Source: Pseudomonas sp. GV085
Lineage (GTDB): Bacteria > Pseudomonadota > Gammaproteobacteria > Pseudomonadales > Pseudomonadaceae
Assembly: GCF_003050925.1 (NCBI RefSeq)
Contig: NZ_QAOV01000012.1
Coordinates: 62,001-126,000, forward strand
Length of the DNA stretch: 64,000 nt
Direction of reading: 5' to 3'
Shown here one piece after another: positions 1-9,184 of the stretch. Position 1 is the stretch's first letter. Each line of letters opens with the position of its first letter. Position numbers and translations under genes: made by a program. The notes beneath the pieces were generated by a model that saw nothing but the letters and a program-made list of their open reading frames with translations, made no database searches and had not been told where the DNA came from.

Positions 1-89
1 TTGGCCAGCCACAGACCGAACAGCAGTGCGGCCGTCACCACAATCACCGTGAACAGGCCGATCAATACATGATGGGCTCGGGTTTCCAT
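1..89 (-). CDS. MlaD/MCE-family protein, N-terminal fragment
   Basis: The first 29 codons of a minus-strand gene are present; the rest lies beyond the left edge. The peptide begins METRAHHVLIGLF and continues as one hydrophobic helix, which is how periplasmic MlaD/MCE substrate-binding proteins of lipid ABC transporters begin (single N-terminal anchor, then MCE domain). Its ATG lies one base after the stop codon of the ATPase gene, so it is the third gene of an operon with that ATPase and the MlaE-type permease. The MCE domain itself is not visible, so the call rests on the anchor and on context. Confidence 0.7.
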   Translation of the reverse strand, partial: METRAHHVLIGLFTVIVVTAALLFGLWLA

Positions 90-90
90 G

Positions 91-897
91 TCAGACCTCG
101 TTGAGCTGTTGGGCGGCTGTCAATGCCGCGCGGCCGCGAGGGCCATGAAAGTATTCGTGAATCCACGCATCGTTGGTTTCCGAGACCTTGTCGATGGCGT
201 CCGCCACCAGCACTTTTTTCTGCGCCAGCACCGCCACCCGGTCAGTGATGGTGTAGAGCGTGTCGAGGTCATGAGTCACCAGGAAAACGCTCAGGCCCAG
301 GGCATCGCGCAGGGTCAGGATCAATTGGTCGAACGCAGCGGCTCCGATCGGATCGAGACCGGCGGTGGGCTCGTCGAGAAACAGGATGTCCGGGTCCAGT
401 GCCAGTGCCCGGGCCAGCGCGGCACGCTTGATCATGCCGCCGGACAGCGACGAGGGGTACTTCTCCGCCGCCGACAGCGGCAATCCGGCCAGCGCCATTT
501 TCACCGCCGCCAGGTGCTCGGCGTCGTTGCGGCTCAAGCCGGCGTGTTCGATCAGCGGCAGGGCGACGTTCTCGGTTACGGTCAGCGAGGAAAACAGCGC
601 GCCTTTCTGGAACAGCACGCCGAATCGCCGCTCCACCAGCGAGCGTTCGTGTTCGGACAAGGTTGGCAGGTTCTTGCCGAAGACTTTCACCACGCCTTCG
701 CTGGGCTGGTGCAACCCGACAATACTGCGCAGCAGCACCGATTTGCCGCTGCCGGAGCCGCCGACCACGGCGAGGATCTCGCCTTTGTACAAGTCCAGGT
801 CGAGGTTCTCGTGCACGCTCTGGCGGCCAAAGCGGTTGCACAATCCACGGACTTCAATCACCGCCTCCGAGGGCGCTCGGGGGACACGACTCACCAT
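91..897 (-). CDS. ABC transporter ATP-binding protein, MlaF-like
   Basis: This 268-residue cytoplasmic ATPase would power an MCE-type phospholipid transporter. It shows a Walker A motif (GGSGSGKS), the ABC signature LSGG followed by MIKRAALARAL, and a Walker B motif ending FLDEPTAGLDP, then a switch histidine in VTHD. The start codon ATG at 897 (or GTG at 894) overlaps the stop of the upstream permease, so the genes are translationally coupled. The open frame continues upstream to 1785 but that part only mirrors the permease gene in another frame and is not protein. This appears to be a second, Mla-like system rather than the classical mlaFEDCB operon, because the permease is fused to a STAS domain. 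Confidence 0.9.
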   Translation of the reverse strand: MVSRVPRAPSEAVIEVRGLCNRFGRQSVHENLDLDLYKGEILAVVGGSGSGKSVLLRSIVGLHQPSEGVVKVFGKNLPTLSEHERSLVERRFGVLFQKGALFSSLTVTENVALPLIEHAGLSRNDAEHLAAVKMALAGLPLSAAEKYPSSLSGGMIKRAALARALALDPDILFLDEPTAGLDPIGAAAFDQLILTLRDALGLSVFLVTHDLDTLYTITDRVAVLAQKKVLVADAIDKVSETNDAWIHEYFHGPRGRAALTAAQQLNEV

Positions 898-2039
898 CCC
901 ATCTCCATGAAAAACATCGCGGCTATCGCATCCATCACGATCACCACGAAAATCGACTGCACCACGCTCGACGTGGTGTGGGCACCGACGGACTCGGCGC
1001 TGCCACTGACCTTGAAGCCTTCGAGGCAACCAATAGCGGCAATCAGGAAAGCGAAGAACGGTGCTTTGACCATCCCCACCAGAAAGTGCTGAACGCCGAT
1101 GTCCGTTTGCAGCAGCGACAGGAACATCGCCGGCGAGATATCCAGCGCCACCGCGCAGACCACGGCACCGCCGATAATCCCCGACAGCATCGCCAGAAAG
1201 GTCAGCATCGGCAGGGCGATCAGCAACGCCAGGACCCGCGGCACCACCAGCAACTCCACGGGATCCAGGCCCAGCGTACGGATGGCGTCGATTTCTTCGT
1301 TGGCCTTCATCGAACCGATTTGCGCCGTGAACGCACTGGCGGTGCGCCCGGCCATCAGGATCGCGGTCAACAGCACACCGAATTCGCGCAAAAAGGCAAA
1401 CCCCACCAGGTCCACGGTGAAGACGGTGGCACCGAAAGTGGCCAGTACCGTCGACCCGAGAAACGCCACCACGGCGCCCACCAGAAAGGTCAGCAACGCA
1501 ACAATCGGCGCGGCGTCGAGGCCAGTCTGCTCGATGTGCGCAATCATCGACGTGACGCGCCAGCGTTTGGGCCGGAACAGGCCGCCGGCGATGGTTTCGA
1601 TGATCAGGCCGACAAAACCCAGCAGTTGCAGGGTGTCCTGCCAGACGATGTCCACAGCGCGACCAATGCGGGTCAGCAACTGAATGGTAACGCTGACTTC
1701 CGGTTCCTTGATCGGTACGCAGAAATCGGTCAGCGAGCAGTAGACGGTTTGCAGCAACGCGCGATCGGCAGCGGAGAGCGTGCAATCAGGATGTTCAGCG
1801 GAGCGACCGAGGCGCTCGGAGCCGAGCAGCTCTACCAACAGCGAGGCGCCGGCGGTGTCGAGGGCGCCGAGACCGTTGAGGTCGATGGGGGTGTTTGCGT
1901 CGTACTGGTCGTGGAGCTTTTCGCTCAACAGCTTGAGGTCAGCGTAATGGGCAAGCGTCCAGTCGCCCGTCACCCGCAACCGCGCAGGGGTAATCGATGT
2001 GTCTAATCGGGCGTTGCCGGCCATCGTGCTGCTGATCAT
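891..2039 (-). CDS. MlaE/YrbE-family lipid ABC transporter permease with N-terminal STAS domain
   Basis: The 382-residue protein has two parts. Residues about 1-100 resemble a STAS domain, with LNGLGALDTAGASLLVELL around the usual switch region. Residues about 125-382 form an MlaE permease with several membrane helices and the family's central MAGRTASAFTAQIGSMK stretch. STAS domains bind the ATPase in Mla systems (as MlaB does as a separate protein), so here the MlaB and MlaE roles appear fused. The start ATG at 2039 is preceded by ACGGAG. It is the first gene of the operon, followed by the ATPase and the MlaD-like protein. The likely role is lipid movement between inner membrane and periplasm; direction is not inferable. 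Confidence 0.9.
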   Translation of the reverse strand: MISSTMAGNARLDTSITPARLRVTGDWTLAHYADLKLLSEKLHDQYDANTPIDLNGLGALDTAGASLLVELLGSERLGRSAEHPDCTLSAADRALLQTVYCSLTDFCVPIKEPEVSVTIQLLTRIGRAVDIVWQDTLQLLGFVGLIIETIAGGLFRPKRWRVTSMIAHIEQTGLDAAPIVALLTFLVGAVVAFLGSTVLATFGATVFTVDLVGFAFLREFGVLLTAILMAGRTASAFTAQIGSMKANEEIDAIRTLGLDPVELLVVPRVLALLIALPMLTFLAMLSGIIGGAVVCAVALDISPAMFLSLLQTDIGVQHFLVGMVKAPFFAFLIAAIGCLEGFKVSGSAESVGAHTTSSVVQSIFVVIVMDAIAAMFFMEMGW

Positions 2040-2080
2040 AAGCTCCGTGCTTTATTGGAATACTGCTATTTCGTATGAAC

Positions 2081-2108
2081 GTGGCGAGGGAGCAAGCTCC
2101 CTCGCCAC
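2081..2108. repeat. REP-like palindrome, GTGGCGAGGGAGC family
   Basis: A perfect inverted repeat, GTGGCGAGGGAGC facing GCTCCCTCGCCAC, lies between the MlaE-like gene start and the 3' end of the DUF5924 gene. It matches one of the short palindromic families common in P. fluorescens-group intergenic spaces; a partial relative is at 3221-3252. Confidence 0.75.
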
Positions 2109-2133
2109 ACGCTACGTAATAGCACGAACCGCA

Positions 2134-3162
2134 CTACTTTTCTTTTATCGCTGTGCTGTCCGTGACTTTGAAGCGCAGCACGCCGATGACCTGGCCATCT
2201 TCGGTCAACACCCGAACCTGCCATTTGCCGGCCGGGTTGTCCGGGAAGTTCTGCTTGTGGGTCCAGGCCCGGTAACCTTCCTTGCGCCCGCCGCGAATAT
2301 CCAGAGGAATGCGGTCGACCTCTTTACCGTTGAACTTCCAGACGTGATAAATCCGCTCGTCCAGGCCACGTGGAGCATTGATCGCGGTGTACGCGTAGAG
2401 CCCGCCATTGCGAATCTGCTCGGCGCTGACTTCGTCGAGGCTGGCGCCCGGGGTGCGGTCCTGCATTTGCGTGCTGATGGCCACGTCGGTCATCCACAGC
2501 GTCGCCGGCGGCACCCACGAGCGCAGCTCCCAACCGACGAAGCCAATGCCCAGGGTGATACTCAAAATCGCCAACGCACTGCGTACAGTACGAATCGGGA
2601 AGATCGACGCCAGGCTCGGGAACGACAACAGCACCGAGATGCCCAGTGCCCATTTGAAACTCTGTGCGGTGGTCAGGTGCATGATCACCGGCAACGCGGT
2701 GAGCAGGGCGGCGAACAGGGTCAGGGTGTGCAGGGCCAGAAACGCCCAGCGCCGCGGCGCCAGCCATTTGTAGTAGAGCGGGTCGATGATCGAAATCAGC
2801 GCCGCGACGCCCAGCAGCCCGGTGAAAACCAACTGGCCGCTGTTCCACGTCGTGGTGATGAAGAAGAACGGCAGGACAAAAAACAGGCTTTCCTGATGGA
2901 TCATCTGCGTTGCATAACGCAGCAATGGTTCCGGAATTTCGCGCTTGAAAATGCGCGTGAACAGCTTGGTCAGGCTGTTTTCCAGCATCAGCCAGATCCA
3001 GCTGATCAGCATGATGGTAGTGATCCAGCTCGCCAGGCCTTGCTGGCGATCGACCAGAATGAAACTGCCCACCCCGGAGATGAAACCACAGAGTGCAATG
3101 ACCCCAGGGTAGCGCTTCATCAATTCGAGGATGCGCTGTACGAAAAGGGTCAGGTTTTGCAT
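2134..3162 (-). CDS. DUF5924 membrane protein with C-terminal DUF2914-type domain
   Basis: The 342-residue protein has about eight hydrophobic segments in its first 220 residues (for example VIALCGFISGVGSFILV and LVFTGLLGVAALISIID). A soluble C-terminal domain follows, with VWKFNGKEVDRIPL and GKWQVRVLTEDGQVIGVLRF. That tail is typical of DUF2914, which occurs at the end of DUF5924 proteins in Pseudomonas. No catalytic motif is apparent and the function is unknown. It stands alone on the minus strand between two REP-like elements, so it is probably monocistronic. Confidence 0.8.
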   Translation of the reverse strand: MQNLTLFVQRILELMKRYPGVIALCGFISGVGSFILVDRQQGLASWITTIMLISWIWLMLENSLTKLFTRIFKREIPEPLLRYATQMIHQESLFFVLPFFFITTTWNSGQLVFTGLLGVAALISIIDPLYYKWLAPRRWAFLALHTLTLFAALLTALPVIMHLTTAQSFKWALGISVLLSFPSLASIFPIRTVRSALAILSITLGIGFVGWELRSWVPPATLWMTDVAISTQMQDRTPGASLDEVSAEQIRNGGLYAYTAINAPRGLDERIYHVWKFNGKEVDRIPLDIRGGRKEGYRAWTHKQNFPDNPAGKWQVRVLTEDGQVIGVLRFKVTDSTAIKEK

Positions 3163-3220
3163 TCGGCGGGTTCACAGTAGTCGTAGGAAAAAACCTCGAC
3201 AGGGTACCGTTGGTGCGGCC

Positions 3221-3252
3221 CTGTGGCGAGGGGGTTTGTCGGATCGCCACAG
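3221..3252. repeat. Partial REP-like hairpin, GTGGCGAGGG family
   Basis: CTGTGGCGA pairs with TCGCCACAG across a 14-base loop. It lies in the short gap between the M16 peptidase gene and the DUF5924 gene and shares the GTGGCGAGGG core with the element at 2081-2108. Confidence 0.6.
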
Positions 3253-3276
3253 TTAGTCACTCGCCAGTTGGAATGA

Positions 3277-4653
3277 TTACTGTCGGCGGTGCAAACGCCA
3301 GCCCACCAACATCAACACGATCAAGCCCACCCCCCCGACCGCCAACCACATCAACTGGTCATAACTGAACAGTGGCTTCTCGATCCGCAAATACCCCGGC
3401 TGCAACAACAGTTCACGCACGGCCTTGTTCGCCTCTTCCAGCGTCACCCCTTGCAGCTCCCGGGCCGGGTTGGTGAATTGGCCGTCCTCGTAATCACCGA
3501 TGGCGCTCCAGTAGTAGTCGGCCAACGCGCTGTTGCCTTGCACGGCCCAGGCCTGGCGGGCAATCGCGGCCTGCTTCAGGCGGTTGAAGGTGTCGGCATT
3601 GAGGCCGTCCTTGAGCAGTCCGGCCTTCAAGTCGTCGAGCACTTGTTCGGCCGCAAGCACGTCGTCGCGTTCAAGGTCGGCATTGAGGCTCATGAAACCC
3701 ACGCCGCCGAACACCTCGCGTTCTGCCCACGGACCGTAGGACAAACCGTGAGCCAGGCGCAGCTGGCGATAGAGCGCCCAATCCAGATAATCCTTGAGCA
3801 AATCGAAGGTTTGATCGTGCCCGTCGTCCAGCACCGGCTCCGGCACCAGCCAGTGCAATTTGGCGCCATTGCCGACCAGACCGTGGGGCAAAGTGCGCTC
3901 GTGGGCGGCGCTGGCCTGGATTTGCGGCAGCGGAGGATGCTCACCAGGGGTAATCGCTTCCAGCGCGCCATACGCCTGTTCCAGATAGGCCGGCAGCAAC
4001 TTGTCGAGGTCGCCGACCACGATCAGGGTCATGTTGTTCGGCGCATACCAGTCCTTGCGCACCTGCTCCAGTTGCTCATGGTTCAGGTCATCGACTTGCG
4101 CACGCTCCGGGCATTTGAGGCCCAGCTCCACGGCCAGCTGGTTGCTGGCCGTGTGGCCGAGATCCTGACGATCGAGCCAGCGTTGCAGGTGCGAGTAGTG
4201 GCCGCCGTCTTCACGCTCGACCACTTGCTTGGCCGCGTGGATGGCGTTGTCGTCGAAACGAGTCTGGGTCAGCAGCGCCAGCAGCAGGTCGAGCACCTTG
4301 CGCTGGTTTTTCGCCGGCGCTTCGATGACGAAAGTTGTATCGGCATTGCTGGTGAAGGCGTTCCACTCACCGCCCAGGGCTTGCATGCGTTCTTCCAGGC
4401 CCCCTTCGCCACTGGCGTCGATGCCGCTGAACAGTAGGTGTTCCAGCAGATGCGGCAATTCCTTTTCTTCGCAATTGAAATCGTCCAGGCCAACGCCGAC
4501 CACCAGCCGGATCGCCACATGTCCGTGGTCAGTACCGGGTTTGAGCAGCAACTGCAACCCGTTGCGCAGGGTGTAGCCCTCGACCTGGAAGCGATCCAGG
4601 GCCAGCGACGGAAAAGAACCAAGCAACAGACAGGCGAACAACAGACAACGCAT
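3277..4653 (-). CDS. M16-family (insulinase-like) metallopeptidase
   Basis: The 458-residue protein begins with a signal peptide (MRCLLFACLLLGSFPSLALD), placing it in the periplasm or inner membrane. The inverted zinc motif HxxEH is present as H68-L-L-E71-H72, and an acidic VVERED segment about 75 residues later could supply the third zinc ligand, so it looks catalytically competent. It ends with a hydrophobic helix and the basic tail GWRLHRRQ, suggesting a C-terminal membrane anchor. It is shorter than two-domain processing peptidases of about 900 residues and has one N-domain and one C-domain like the bacterial PqqL/YmxG types. The substrate is unknown. Confidence 0.88.
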   Translation of the reverse strand: MRCLLFACLLLGSFPSLALDRFQVEGYTLRNGLQLLLKPGTDHGHVAIRLVVGVGLDDFNCEEKELPHLLEHLLFSGIDASGEGGLEERMQALGGEWNAFTSNADTTFVIEAPAKNQRKVLDLLLALLTQTRFDDNAIHAAKQVVEREDGGHYSHLQRWLDRQDLGHTASNQLAVELGLKCPERAQVDDLNHEQLEQVRKDWYAPNNMTLIVVGDLDKLLPAYLEQAYGALEAITPGEHPPLPQIQASAAHERTLPHGLVGNGAKLHWLVPEPVLDDGHDQTFDLLKDYLDWALYRQLRLAHGLSYGPWAEREVFGGVGFMSLNADLERDDVLAAEQVLDDLKAGLLKDGLNADTFNRLKQAAIARQAWAVQGNSALADYYWSAIGDYEDGQFTNPARELQGVTLEEANKAVRELLLQPGYLRIEKPLFSYDQLMWLAVGGVGLIVLMLVGWRLHRRQ

Positions 4654-4709
4654 AACAAGCTTCCGTACGACTGGCGTAAGTTCAACAGACTTCAGGCAAC
4701 TGTGGACGT

Positions 4710-6368
4710 TCAGGGTGAATGAGTAATGTCAGCCAAATCGTCGACCACCAGCGCGCCGGTGTCGGATGTTTCCAGCACCACGTAGGCACTGCTGCAAAAC
4801 AGCGAATTCAGGCGCTTCATGTCGGCAATCAGCTCCAGGTGCAATGAACTGGTTTCGATACTCTGCACGATTTTACGATGCAAGCGACTGACATGGGCAT
4901 GGGCCAGGCGTCGCTCCTGAGCGCGGAAACGACGTTTTTCACGCACCAGTTGGCGGGCACTTTCCGGGTCGCCACTGAGAAACACCGACATCCCGAGCCG
5001 CAGGCTGGAAATCAATTGAGTATGCAGCCCGGTCAATTCGCCCAGCCCGACTTCGGAAAACGACCGGCGCTGCGAGGTTTTCTGCTGCTGGACTTTGCGC
5101 AGCATGCGTTCGATCAAGTCGCTGGCGAGTTTCAGGTTGATCGCCAGCTCGATGATTTCCGCCCAGCGTCGGCTGTCCTGATCGCTGAGATCTTCCCGGG
5201 GCATTTGCGCCAGATACAATTTGATCGCACTGTAGAGCGCTTCGACATCGTCGGTCAGGCGGCGTATTTCCTGGGTGACGGCGGTTTGCTTACCGCGCAA
5301 CACGTCGAGCATGGCTTCGAGCATGTTGTCGATCAGGTCGCCCATGCGCAGGGTTTCCCGGGCCGCGTTGGCCAGCGCCAAACCGGGCGTGACCAACGCT
5401 GTGGGGTCAAGGTGCCGGGGCTTGGCCGTGCCGTTGACCTGCGGGCGCTCCGGCAGTACCCAGGCACAAAATCTGGCCATCGGCCCGACACTGGGCAGAA
5501 GGATCAGGCAGCGTGCGGTGTTGTAGAGCAAGTGAAAGCCAATGACCATTTCCTGAGGGCTGAAATCGAGGCTATCGAGCCAGTGCACCAACGGATCAAG
5601 TACCGGAATGATCAATAAAAGACCAATCAGTTTGTACAGCAGGCTGCCCAGCGCCACTTGGCGCCCGGCGGGGTTCTGCATGCTGGTGCTGAGGAAGGCG
5701 AGTACGCCGCTGCCGATATTGGCGCCGATCACCAGCCCGATGGCCACCGGCAGGCTGATCACGCTGGCGCCCGCCAGGGTCGCAGTCAGCAGCACAGCGG
5801 CCAGGCTGGAATAGGAAACCATCGCGAACAGCGCGCCGATCAGGGCGTCGAGCAGGAGGTCGCCGGTGAGTGAGGCGAAAATCACCTTTACCCCTTTGGC
5901 ATGGGTAATCGGGTACGCCGCTTCGACAATCAATTGCAGCGCCAGAATAATCAAGCCCAAGCCAATGGCGACGCGACCCATCTGTCCGAGTCGGGTTTGC
6001 TTGCGCGACAGAAAGAAAATCACCCCGACAAAAATCAGCAGCGGCGACAGCCACGACAGATCGAACGTCAACACCCGCGCCATCAGCGCCGTACCGACAT
6101 CGGCACCGAGCATGGTGACCAGCGCCGGCGTAAGCGCCATCAGTCCCTGGCCGACAAACGAAGTGACCAGCATGGCGGTAGCGTTGCTGCTCTGGACCAT
6201 CGCCGTCACAGCGATCCCGGAGAGGAAAGCCAGCCAGCGGTTGGACATGTTATGGCCAATGACATGGCGCAGATTGGTGCCGTAGACCCGCAGGATGCCG
6301 GTTCGGACGATATGCGTGCCCCAGATCAACAGGGCCACGGCAGAAAGCAAATTGAGCAGGGTGAGCAT
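4710..6368 (-). CDS. Na+/phosphate cotransporter family protein (NptA/YjbB type)
   Basis: The protein is 552 residues long from ATG 6368, which has a strong AGGGGGT ribosome-binding site; an in-frame extension upstream to 6476 lacks hydrophobic or conserved character and is rejected. The first 300 residues carry two Na/Pi-cotransporter repeats, visible as MVQSSNATAMLV and the later MVSYSSLAAVLL stretch, where the QSS-type motifs line the transport path. The last 200 residues are a helical PhoU-like cytoplasmic domain. The role is sodium-coupled phosphate movement in the inner membrane, by family. It is monocistronic, with a REP pair upstream. Confidence 0.88.
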   Translation of the reverse strand: MLTLLNLLSAVALLIWGTHIVRTGILRVYGTNLRHVIGHNMSNRWLAFLSGIAVTAMVQSSNATAMLVTSFVGQGLMALTPALVTMLGADVGTALMARVLTFDLSWLSPLLIFVGVIFFLSRKQTRLGQMGRVAIGLGLIILALQLIVEAAYPITHAKGVKVIFASLTGDLLLDALIGALFAMVSYSSLAAVLLTATLAGASVISLPVAIGLVIGANIGSGVLAFLSTSMQNPAGRQVALGSLLYKLIGLLLIIPVLDPLVHWLDSLDFSPQEMVIGFHLLYNTARCLILLPSVGPMARFCAWVLPERPQVNGTAKPRHLDPTALVTPGLALANAARETLRMGDLIDNMLEAMLDVLRGKQTAVTQEIRRLTDDVEALYSAIKLYLAQMPREDLSDQDSRRWAEIIELAINLKLASDLIERMLRKVQQQKTSQRRSFSEVGLGELTGLHTQLISSLRLGMSVFLSGDPESARQLVREKRRFRAQERRLAHAHVSRLHRKIVQSIETSSLHLELIADMKRLNSLFCSSAYVVLETSDTGALVVDDLADITHSP

Positions 6369-6546
6369 AATGACCCCCTGTGGTGGAGCGCCCCAAAGGA
6401 GCAAGTTGACGGTACCGCGCGACGTTCTACGTTCTGTACATAAGCTGTAGTTGGCTAACGGTCTACGCGCCAGCATCGCATAGCCAAAGAAGGGATTGAA
6501 ATAAAACTGTCATGAAAACAGATTCATGTACCCGGCCAAAAACAAA

Positions 6547-6634
6547 GTGGGAGCGAGCCTGCTCGCGATGAGGCCATCAGCTTCAACATTGATGTTGACT
6601 GACAGACCGCCATCGCGAGCAGGCTCGCTCCCAC
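6547..6634. repeat. Inverted REP pair, GTGGGAGCGAGCCTGCTCGCGA family
   Basis: Two copies of the REP unit GTGGGAGCGAGCCTGCTCGC face each other across about 40 bases, between the start of the Na/Pi transporter gene and the end of the terC-like gene. Closely similar pairs occur at 13104-13166, 14827-14924 and 56009-56125. Confidence 0.9.
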
Positions 6635-6661
6635 ATGTTTTGCGTATTTAGCGCTTTCGGG

Positions 6662-7429
6662 TTACTGGCCCGGAATGTCCTTGCGCAGCTTTACCGGATC
6701 CTGCTGTTTCTTTTTTTTCGCGATGGCGGTGCGCATCCTGATGTTGATCGCTTCCACTGCCAGCGAGAACGCCATGGCGAAGTAGACGTAGCCTTTTGGC
6801 ACGTGCACGTCGAAGGATTCGGCAATCAGCACCGTACCGACGATCAACAGGAACGACAGCGCCAGCATCTTCAGCGATGGGTGCTTGTCGATGAACTCAC
6901 TGATGGTGCCAGATGCCCACATCATCACCAGCACGGCCACGATGATTGCCGCGACCATGACCGGTACGTGGGAGACCATGCCGACTGCGGTGATCACCGA
7001 GTCCAGGGAGAACACGATGTCGATGATTGCGATCTGGATGATGGTGTAGAGGAAGTTGCCGCCCTTGCCAGAAGGTTCGTCGCTGCTTTCATCTTCACCT
7101 TCCAGCGCGTGGAACATCTCTTGCGAGCTTTTCCACAGCAGGAACAGACCACCGAAGAACAGGATCAGGTCGCGTCCGGAAATACCCTGGCCGAACACTT
7201 CGAACAGATCGGCGGTTAGGCGCATGACCCAGGTGATCGACAGCAGCAAGAGGATCCGCGTGATCATGGCCAGCCCAAGACCGAAAATCCGGGTACGCGC
7301 CTGCATGTGCTTGGGCATGCGGCTGACCAGGATCGAAATCATGATGATGTTATCGATACCCAGGACGATTTCCAGGGCGGTCAGGGTGAAGAAGGCAACC
7401 CAGATTTCAGGGTTGGTCAGCCATTCCAT
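6662..7429 (-). CDS. TerC-family integral membrane protein (YgdQ type)
   Basis: The 255-residue protein has about seven membrane helices and the acidic intramembrane motifs of the family: LEIVLGIDNIIMISIL near residue 20 and IDIVFSLDSVITAVGMV near residue 135. The conserved aspartates are thought to bind metal ions; relatives function in manganese efflux or tellurite resistance. AAAGGAAT lies just upstream of the ATG. It follows the CitMHS gene on the same strand, but a strong hairpin separates them. The substrate cannot be told from sequence. Confidence 0.9.
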   Translation of the reverse strand: MEWLTNPEIWVAFFTLTALEIVLGIDNIIMISILVSRMPKHMQARTRIFGLGLAMITRILLLLSITWVMRLTADLFEVFGQGISGRDLILFFGGLFLLWKSSQEMFHALEGEDESSDEPSGKGGNFLYTIIQIAIIDIVFSLDSVITAVGMVSHVPVMVAAIIVAVLVMMWASGTISEFIDKHPSLKMLALSFLLIVGTVLIAESFDVHVPKGYVYFAMAFSLAVEAINIRMRTAIAKKKKQQDPVKLRKDIPGQ

Positions 7430-7454
7430 GTGTATTCCTTTGAGCGATTGTTAA

Positions 7455-7503
7455 ACCACAACGGGCCCGGGCTTCAAACAGCGAAGCCTGGACCCGAAGT
7501 GGT
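7455..7503 (-). terminator. Hairpin between the CitMHS and terC-like genes
   Basis: On the minus strand CGGGTCCAGGCTTC pairs with GAAGCCCGGGCCCG around the loop GCTGTTT, flanked by ACCAC/GTGGT, with TTTAAC following. It lies directly after the CitMHS stop and is a plausible terminator or 3' stabilising hairpin, although the T-run is short. Confidence 0.6.
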
Positions 7504-7514
7504 GAGTCTTGGGC

Positions 7515-8822
7515 TTATAGAGTGCTGAACACCGGGAAAGTCCCCAACAGCAGCGCAGCAATCAGTATGCAGGTACAAACCAGCACTGCCCACTTCAGGG
7601 TGAAGCGCTGGTGGTCACCGAAATCGATACCGGCCAGGGCCACCAACAGGTAGGTCGATGGAACCAGCGGGCTCAACAGGTGGACGGGCTGACCGACGAT
7701 CGAGGCACGTGCCATTTCCACCGCGGTTATACCGTAATGGCTCGCGGCTTCGGCAAGTACCGGTAACACGCCGTAATAAAATGCATCGTTCGACATGAAG
7801 AAGGTGAACGGCATGCTCACCAGCGCCGTGATCACCGCCAGGTACGGGCCGAGGAAATCCGGAATCACCGCCAGCAGGCTTTTCGACATCGCATCGACCA
7901 TCCCGGTGCCGGTCAGGATACCGGTGAAGATACCGGCCGCAAAGATCAACCCGACTACCGCCAGCACGCTACCGGCGTGAGCCGCAACGCGATCCTTCTG
8001 CTGTTGCAGGCAAGGATAGTTGACGATCATGGCGATACTGAACGCCACCATGAACAGCACCGGCAACGGCAGCAGGCCGGCGATCAGGGTGCCCATCAGG
8101 GCCAGGGTCAGGGCGCCGTTGAACCAGATCAGGTTCGGACGACGGGCATCCGGGAACTGCGAAACGCTGATTTCACTGTGGTCGATTTCATCACCCACCA
8201 GGTGCAGTTCACCCAGACGAGCACGTTCACGCTTGCCGTAGAAGTAGGCGATGACAAGGATCGCCACCACACCGGCCAGCATCGCAGGAATCATCGGTAC
8301 GAAGATGTCGGACGGGTCCACGTGCAACGCACTGGCAGCGCGAGCAGTCGGGCCACCCCATGGCGTCATGTTCATCACGCCACCGGCGAGGATGATCAGG
8401 CCGGCCATGATCCGCGGGCTCATGCCGATACGGCTGTAGAGCGGCAGCATGGCGGCCACGCAGATCATATAAGTGGTCGCGCCGTCACCATCGAGGGAAA
8501 CGACGAGCGCCAGTACGGCGGTGCCGACCGAAACTTTCAACGGGTCGCCCTTGACCAGTTTGAGGATCTTGCGCACGGCCGGGTCGAACAGGCCGGAGTC
8601 GATCATCAGGGCGAAGTACAGAATAGCGAACATCAGCATCACGCCGGTTGGCGCAAGCTTGGTGATGCCTTCGAGCATCATCGGGCCGATCTTCGGCGAA
8701 AATCCACCGAACAGGGCAAAGATGATTGGAATGAGGATCAGGGCGATCAGCGCGGACAGGCGCTTGGTCATGATCAGGAACATGAACGTGATGACCATGG
8801 CGAAGCCAAGGAAAGTCAACAT
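7515..8822 (-). CDS. CitMHS-family citrate/metal:proton symporter
   Basis: The 435-residue protein is almost wholly hydrophobic, with about twelve membrane helices. Its start (MLTFLGFAMVITFMFLIMTKR) and the loops VSLDGDGATTYMI and MNMTPWGGPTARAASAL are characteristic of the CitMHS family, which imports citrate complexed with Mg2+ or Ca2+ with protons. CTGGAG precedes the ATG. There is no adjacent two-component system, unlike some Bacillus citM loci, and the long upstream gap probably holds its promoter. Confidence 0.9.
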   Translation of the reverse strand: MLTFLGFAMVITFMFLIMTKRLSALIALILIPIIFALFGGFSPKIGPMMLEGITKLAPTGVMLMFAILYFALMIDSGLFDPAVRKILKLVKGDPLKVSVGTAVLALVVSLDGDGATTYMICVAAMLPLYSRIGMSPRIMAGLIILAGGVMNMTPWGGPTARAASALHVDPSDIFVPMIPAMLAGVVAILVIAYFYGKRERARLGELHLVGDEIDHSEISVSQFPDARRPNLIWFNGALTLALMGTLIAGLLPLPVLFMVAFSIAMIVNYPCLQQQKDRVAAHAGSVLAVVGLIFAAGIFTGILTGTGMVDAMSKSLLAVIPDFLGPYLAVITALVSMPFTFFMSNDAFYYGVLPVLAEAASHYGITAVEMARASIVGQPVHLLSPLVPSTYLLVALAGIDFGDHQRFTLKWAVLVCTCILIAALLLGTFPVFSTL

Positions 8823-9184
8823 GGGAATACTCCAGGCGTAGCGCGACTAGGGAATGGGCAGATCGGGCGGGATCAGCGCAGAACGGGAAGCACGAGACGT
8901 ACGGGCGGAGTTACAGCGAAGCGGCGGGTAGAAGAGGACATCAGAATCACCATTGTTGTTGTTAAATGGGCTGTGCGAGCGATAAAACGCTGGCATTGGC
9001 CAACCGGTCTGTTGCCGGTAGTGGGGGCGATCCTAATCGGGGAAGCTTTCAGCCAGCTTTCGCCAATGAAAGCAAGGACCGGATGTGCAACCGATCGTCG
9101 GATTGGGTTTCAAGTCCCTGCACACAGGGCAGGAGGTTGAACATGGGCGAACACTTGCCCGGCGAGGCTAAAGAAACACTCTGA
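8823..9184. other. Gene-free gap upstream of the CitMHS gene
   Basis: About 360 bases contain no convincing gene. A 72-codon plus-strand frame (8966-9184) has no recognisable protein character or clear start. The palindrome TTGGCCAA near 8997 could be part of an operator for the CitMHS promoter, but I could not assign -35/-10 elements with confidence. Confidence 0.5.

Noticed and set aside
91-1785. A 564-codon minus-strand frame containing the ATPase
   Set aside because: Only the part from 897 has the ABC ATPase; the upstream portion is the permease gene in another frame with no conserved character.
8990-9030. Possible sigma-54 promoter near TTGGCCAATGCCAGC on the minus strand
   Set aside because: The GG and GC elements are one base too close for a -24/-12 promoter.
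8966-9184. A 72-codon plus-strand frame upstream of the CitMHS gene
   Set aside because: There is no ribosome-binding site, no recognisable domain and unbiased codon use; it is more likely non-coding.
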